Below are positions 8,399-10,388 of a stretch of 10,388 bases of DNA, in pieces. Every line of letters begins with the position of its first letter. Position 1 is the first letter of the stretch. The notes beneath the pieces are model-generated. The model was not told the origin of the DNA. It made no database searches and saw only the letters and a list, made by a program, of their open reading frames with translations. Made by a program: the position numbers and the translations under genes. This DNA comes from Cyclobacteriaceae bacterium (GTDB lineage: Bacteria > Bacteroidota > Bacteroidia > Cytophagales > Cyclobacteriaceae): the NCBI GenBank assembly GCA_009885605.1, contig VFKK01000143.1, positions 1-10,388 on the forward strand. Direction: 5' to 3'.

Positions 8399-8779
8399 TC
8401 AGGTAAGCGAGTGAACTGCGATTCTGTTTCCTTCTGAATCCAGAAAAACTCCCATGTATCCAATATCCGGGGCGATCATTTTTTTCGGAATCAAAACCGA
8501 TCCTCCTGACTCTCCTACTTTACCCAATTCGATTTCACAATTTTCGGAAGAAAAGTAAATCAGCGGTCCTGCAAAATCCGAGGTTTTGTAAAAATCCTTA
8601 TGCTGTACCAGACTTCCTCCCGCACCCAATTTTTCCTGATCCCAGGGAAACCAGGCCATCACCAAATCTCCCATCTCCTGCTTACTCAATTTACAGTCGA
8701 ATACTTTTTCGTAAAAAGCGATCGCCCTATCCATATTTTGGACGGGGATCTCAAACCATCCTACAGTTACAGATTTCAT
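8399..8779 (-). CDS. VOC (glyoxalase/bleomycin-resistance fold) family protein
   Basis: A 126-residue protein with the two-half VOC pattern. The first half is VGWFEIPVQNMDRAIAFYEKVFDCKL (6-31), the classic beta-strand plus helix containing FYEKVF. The second half ends in GYMGVFLDSEGNRIAVHS (107-124), the usual final strands with DSEGN. Length is typical of single-module VOC proteins, which dimerise to make an active site. The last-strand metal-ligand glutamate of true glyoxalases is not obvious (IAVHS instead), so a metal enzyme role is uncertain; binding a small molecule or an unassigned isomerase/dioxygenase-like role are alternatives. It runs opposite to the lut operon. On the minus strand the start is preceded by a start-stop ATGTAG and sits in a short hairpin. 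It may be transcribed from the intergenic region at 8780-8955 or by read-through from the propeller gene. Confidence 0.85.
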   Translation of the reverse strand: MKSVTVGWFEIPVQNMDRAIAFYEKVFDCKLSKQEMGDLVMAWFPWDQEKLGAGGSLVQHKDFYKTSDFAGPLIYFSSENCEIELGKVGESGGSVLIPKKMIAPDIGYMGVFLDSEGNRIAVHSLT

Positions 8780-8789
8780 GCTACATGAA
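8775..8789 (-). promoter_or_regulatory. Hairpin and start-stop codon pair at the start of the VOC gene
   Basis: TTCATG and CATGAA form a perfect 6-bp inverted repeat with a 3-nt loop. Read on the minus strand the order is ATG TAG C ATG: the first ATG is followed directly by a stop, and the second ATG (8779-8777) is the VOC start, lying in the stem. It could reduce or modulate translation initiation. It is short enough that chance is possible. Confidence 0.3.
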
Positions 8790-8796
8790 TTAAAAT

Positions 8797-8828
8797 ATTG
8801 GAAAATTGGAAGATTCTAAAATTCTGAA
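8797..8828. repeat. Four degenerate 8-bp tandem units
   Basis: Four consecutive octamers fit the plus-strand consensus ATTSKRAR (units begin at 8797, 8805, 8813 and 8821). The first two units differ from each other at one base, and the last two at one base, as if the array arose by stepwise duplication. It lies between the VOC start and the propeller gene, in non-coding DNA. Confidence 0.6.
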
Positions 8829-8845
8829 CATCTGGATCTATTTCC

Positions 8846-8860
8846 GTTTGGGCAGCAAAC
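8846..8860. repeat. Small inverted repeat
   Basis: GTTTG and CAAAC form a perfect 5-bp stem with a 5-nt loop (ggcag). It lies 2 bp before the left arm of the larger stem-loop. Alone it is weak evidence, but it adds to the structured character of the spacer. Confidence 0.35.
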
Positions 8861-8862
8861 CA

Positions 8863-8901
8863 GGTTTCGACAATATTCAAATGATTTCCATTGCCGAAAC
8901 C
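8863..8901 (-). repeat. 12-bp inverted repeat / stem-loop in the intergenic region
   Basis: Left arm 8863-8874 (GGTTTCGACAAT) and right arm 8890-8901 (ATTGCCGAAACC) pair over 12 positions with one mismatch and a 15-nt loop. In a minus-strand transcript the odd position is a G-U pair, whereas in a plus-strand transcript it is A-C, so the fold is better conserved in the minus direction. That would place it in the RNA between the propeller and VOC genes. There is no following U-run, so it is not a standard intrinsic terminator. Confidence 0.6.
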
Positions 8902-8920
8902 CGTTCCCTGATTCTAATAG

Positions 8921-8955
8921 CTCAAGTCTTAAATCTTATGTCTCAAATCTAATTT
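8921..8955. repeat. 7-bp tandem repeats
   Basis: Four consecutive heptamers fit CTYAWRT on the plus strand (8921-8948; for example CTCAAGT, CTTAAAT). A looser fifth unit, CTAATTT, occupies 8949-8955, and a possible one, CTAATAG, precedes at 8914-8920. The array runs up to the stop codon of the propeller gene. Such short degenerate arrays look like intergenic repeat DNA rather than coding sequence. Confidence 0.65.
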
Positions 8956-9999
8956 CTAAACCCTCGTCAACTTAATCGGATATGTCTTACTTGCATTCCA
9001 CTGGCATACATAGATATTTTCATCCTGATCAATGCAGACATCATGGCAATGCTTGAATATTGGGGCAGACTGCACCATCAATTGCAGCTTTCCATCCCGG
9101 TATTCCGGTGCAGTTCCTCCGGGGTTTGAGACGACTTTATTGTCTTTGTCAAGAATGGTTACAAAACCGGAATTATCCATTTGCTCCAGGTATTTTAGCC
9201 TTGACCAGCAAACTCCCGCATAGAGATTATCTCCGTGAATCACGGGACGGCAGACAAAAGCTCCCGGAAGGAAAATGGTCTCGATGTAATTCCCATCCAT
9301 CGTAAATCGCTTGAAGGAATTATGTACTCTTGAGGTGCAAAGCAAAGTTGGAGCTTTGCCTCCACGCTGATCTACGGCGATTCCATGAGCTGTTTTGAAC
9401 TGGGCATCTCCGTGTCCGTCACCTCCAAATTTTCGGATAAACTTCCCATTCTTATCGTATTGCAGAAAAAACTGGGAGCCATACCCGTCGGCAACATATA
9501 GGTCTCCGTTTGGCCCAACAGCAGTTTCGGTTGGAGTATAGCGCATTTTTTCAGTGTAAATACCTTCTGTCACCGGAGGCATAATCTCCGCGACGATTAC
9601 TCCATCAAGGGTGGATTTTACGATTTTCCCTCCATTATCCACGATCCAGAGATATTCAGCATCGCCCTCATCGACCAGAGAAAGTCCGTGTGCAGATTTC
9701 AGCCCCAACGTCCAGGTAGTCAAAAGCTTCCCGGATTGATCGTAAATAATCACATTGTTTTTGGCTTCGTCGGTGAGGAGAATCATCCTGCCTTTACGGT
9801 CCATAACCATCTCGTGGCAGTTTACAACAGGCACTTTATCAGGATCCAGCATCCCCCATTTGGGATCTACACGATACTGAAAATCTCCATGTCCGATCAA
9901 TTCATTTGATTTTGGAGAGAAGGCAAAATTGGGGGAAACACTCATGGCAAGTCCAAGTAGGGAAGATTGTTTGATAAAATCTCGACGGTTGTTTTTCAT
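8956..9999 (-). CDS. Tat-exported NHL-repeat six-bladed beta-propeller protein (peptidyl-amidating-lyase-like)
   Basis: A 347-residue protein. The N-terminus NNRRDFIKQSSLLGLAMS (residues 3-20) is a twin-arginine signal (RRDFIK), so the folded protein is probably exported. The rest is made of NHL-type propeller blades, seen as repeated G-x-hydrophobic-hydrophobic-x-D/N strands (for example ENIYVCQWNAS, GDLYVADGYGSQFF, EYLWIVDNGGKIV). Conserved-looking His sites recur at equivalent places: NCHE (60-63), SAHGL (102-106), TAHGI (203-207) and HCHDV (317-321), a pattern like the metal-binding His of peptidyl-alpha-hydroxyglycine alpha-amidating lyase-like propellers. Whether it is an enzyme is unknown. 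It has seven cysteines after the signal, unusual for an exported protein and compatible with metal or cofactor binding. It is divergent from the secreted isomerase gene; a shared role in periplasmic carbohydrate chemistry is inference. Confidence 0.82.
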   Translation of the reverse strand: MKNNRRDFIKQSSLLGLAMSVSPNFAFSPKSNELIGHGDFQYRVDPKWGMLDPDKVPVVNCHEMVMDRKGRMILLTDEAKNNVIIYDQSGKLLTTWTLGLKSAHGLSLVDEGDAEYLWIVDNGGKIVKSTLDGVIVAEIMPPVTEGIYTEKMRYTPTETAVGPNGDLYVADGYGSQFFLQYDKNGKFIRKFGGDGHGDAQFKTAHGIAVDQRGGKAPTLLCTSRVHNSFKRFTMDGNYIETIFLPGAFVCRPVIHGDNLYAGVCWSRLKYLEQMDNSGFVTILDKDNKVVSNPGGTAPEYRDGKLQLMVQSAPIFKHCHDVCIDQDENIYVCQWNASKTYPIKLTRV

Positions 10000-10086
10000 A
10001 ACTTTTTGAGGATTATTGAAATTAATAAATCTATTCGAAAACAGAAGAAAATTCAGTAGTTTAGGTTGAACCTAAAATAGAAATTC
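10000..10086. promoter_or_regulatory. Divergent promoter region
   Basis: This 87-bp AT-rich spacer separates the start codons of the propeller gene (minus) and the isomerase gene (plus), so it should hold promoters in both directions. Near-matches to the Bacteroidota -7 box TAnnTTTG occur as TAGTTTAG (10057-10064, plus) and TAGATTTA (minus strand, about 10027-10034), each with one mismatch and no convincing TTG -33 box. Promoter positions are therefore tentative. Confidence 0.45.
10060..10076. promoter_or_regulatory. Perfect 17-nt palindrome, candidate operator
   Basis: TTTAGGTTGAACCTAAA is an inverted repeat with 8-bp arms around one central base, ending 10 nt before the isomerase start codon. 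Its size and odd-centred symmetry resemble binding sites of dimeric repressors (LacI, GntR and similar). It overlaps the best plus-strand -7-like element, which would fit repression. It could also form a hairpin only as RNA with a rearranged loop, which is less likely. Confidence 0.55.
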
Positions 10087-10388
10087 ATGAAAAAACGACT
10101 CTACCTATTTCTTTTTGCGCTGGCTTTTTCGCTGCCAATTGGCCTGACACAAGCTCAGGAAATAGCCTTGCAGCTCTATTCTCTCAGAAATGAGATGAAA
10201 AAGGATCCAATAAAATATCATAAAATGATCGCGGATTGGGGGATTTCTGCACTCGAAGGCGGTGGCACTTATGGAATGTCTGACGCAGAATACGGCAAAC
10301 TCCTCGCGAATAACAACCTCAGAGTAGTTGGGGTAAGCGCTGATTACAACCAACTAGCCAAAACTCTAAAGCCGATAATTGATCAGGC
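10087..10388 (+). CDS. Secreted sugar phosphate isomerase/epimerase-like TIM-barrel protein, 3'-truncated by window end
   Basis: The first 100 codons of a gene that runs off the window. MKKRLYLFLFALAFSLPIG with a likely cut after TQA (residue 23) is a Sec signal peptide, so the protein is exported. The mature start EIALQLYSLRNEMKKDP, then IADWGISALEGGGTYGMSDAEYGKLLANNNLRVVGVSADYNQL, is the beginning of an AP-endonuclease-2/xylose-isomerase-type TIM barrel: the first strand ends in QLYSLR, the second carries the expected acidic residue (ALEGGG), and the third is VVGVSADY. Family members isomerise or epimerise sugars or inositols; exported versions are common in Bacteroidota, often near glycan genes, but the substrate cannot be told. 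The ATG at 10087 is chosen because it gives a complete signal peptide and lies 10 nt after the palindrome. Confidence 0.85.
   Translation, partial: MKKRLYLFLFALAFSLPIGLTQAQEIALQLYSLRNEMKKDPIKYHKMIADWGISALEGGGTYGMSDAEYGKLLANNNLRVVGVSADYNQLAKTLKPIIDQ

Noticed and set aside
8780..8916. Minus-strand open stretch reading GNGNHLNIVETWFAAQTEIDPD, considered as a gene remnant
   Set aside because: It has no in-frame start codon, spans the stem-loop and the octamer repeats, and matches no family I recognise; repeat DNA explains it better.
10105..10353. 82-codon minus-strand open frame opposite the start of the isomerase gene
   Set aside because: The plus strand gives a signal peptide and the start of a TIM barrel; the minus-strand product has no recognisable feature.

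Overview
The window looks like chromosomal DNA of a member of the Bacteroidota, most likely an aerobic, often marine, Cytophagales/Cyclobacteriaceae-type bacterium (Algoriphagus-like). This is inferred from moderate-to-low G+C, start codons without a clear Shine-Dalgarno sequence, the typical Bacteroidota form of several proteins (fused rhamnulose-phosphate aldolase/dehydrogenase, GntR regulator with a sugar-sensor domain, secreted sulfatase and sugar isomerase with short signal peptides), and the gene order. No rRNA, tRNA, CRISPR array or transposase was seen.

Bases 1-8390 form one tightly packed plus-strand block of seven genes: the 3' part of a fused L-rhamnulose-1-phosphate aldolase/lactaldehyde dehydrogenase, a GntR-family regulator, a secreted S1-family sulfatase, an FGGY kinase (probably rhamnulokinase), and lutA-lutB-lutC. 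Gaps are 40, 3, 9 and 12 bp, and the lut genes overlap by 4 bp each. Read as a pathway, the kinase makes L-rhamnulose-1-phosphate, the aldolase domain splits it to DHAP and L-lactaldehyde, the SDR domain oxidises lactaldehyde to L-lactate, and LutABC oxidises L-lactate to pyruvate. One operon would therefore take a 6-deoxysugar entirely into central metabolism. The isomerase and transporter are not in the window and may lie upstream. The exported sulfatase suggests that the sugar may arrive as a sulfated polysaccharide, for example one with sulfated rhamnose such as ulvan; this is inference.

Bases 8391-9999 hold two minus-strand genes: a small VOC/glyoxalase-fold protein that converges on lutC with an 8 bp gap, and a Tat-type exported NHL beta-propeller protein. 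The 176 bp between them hold an odd composite: four degenerate 8-bp tandem units, a 12-bp stem-loop, and at least four 7-bp tandem units. It looks like a dispersed intergenic repeat element.

Bases 10000-10086 separate the propeller gene from a divergent plus-strand gene for a secreted TIM-barrel sugar-phosphate isomerase/epimerase-like protein, cut by the window end. This spacer contains a perfect 17-nt odd-centred palindrome, a good candidate operator. No entirely new system could be demonstrated. The most interesting points are the coupling of 6-deoxysugar cleavage with LutABC and a sulfatase, the palindrome, and the composite intergenic repeat.
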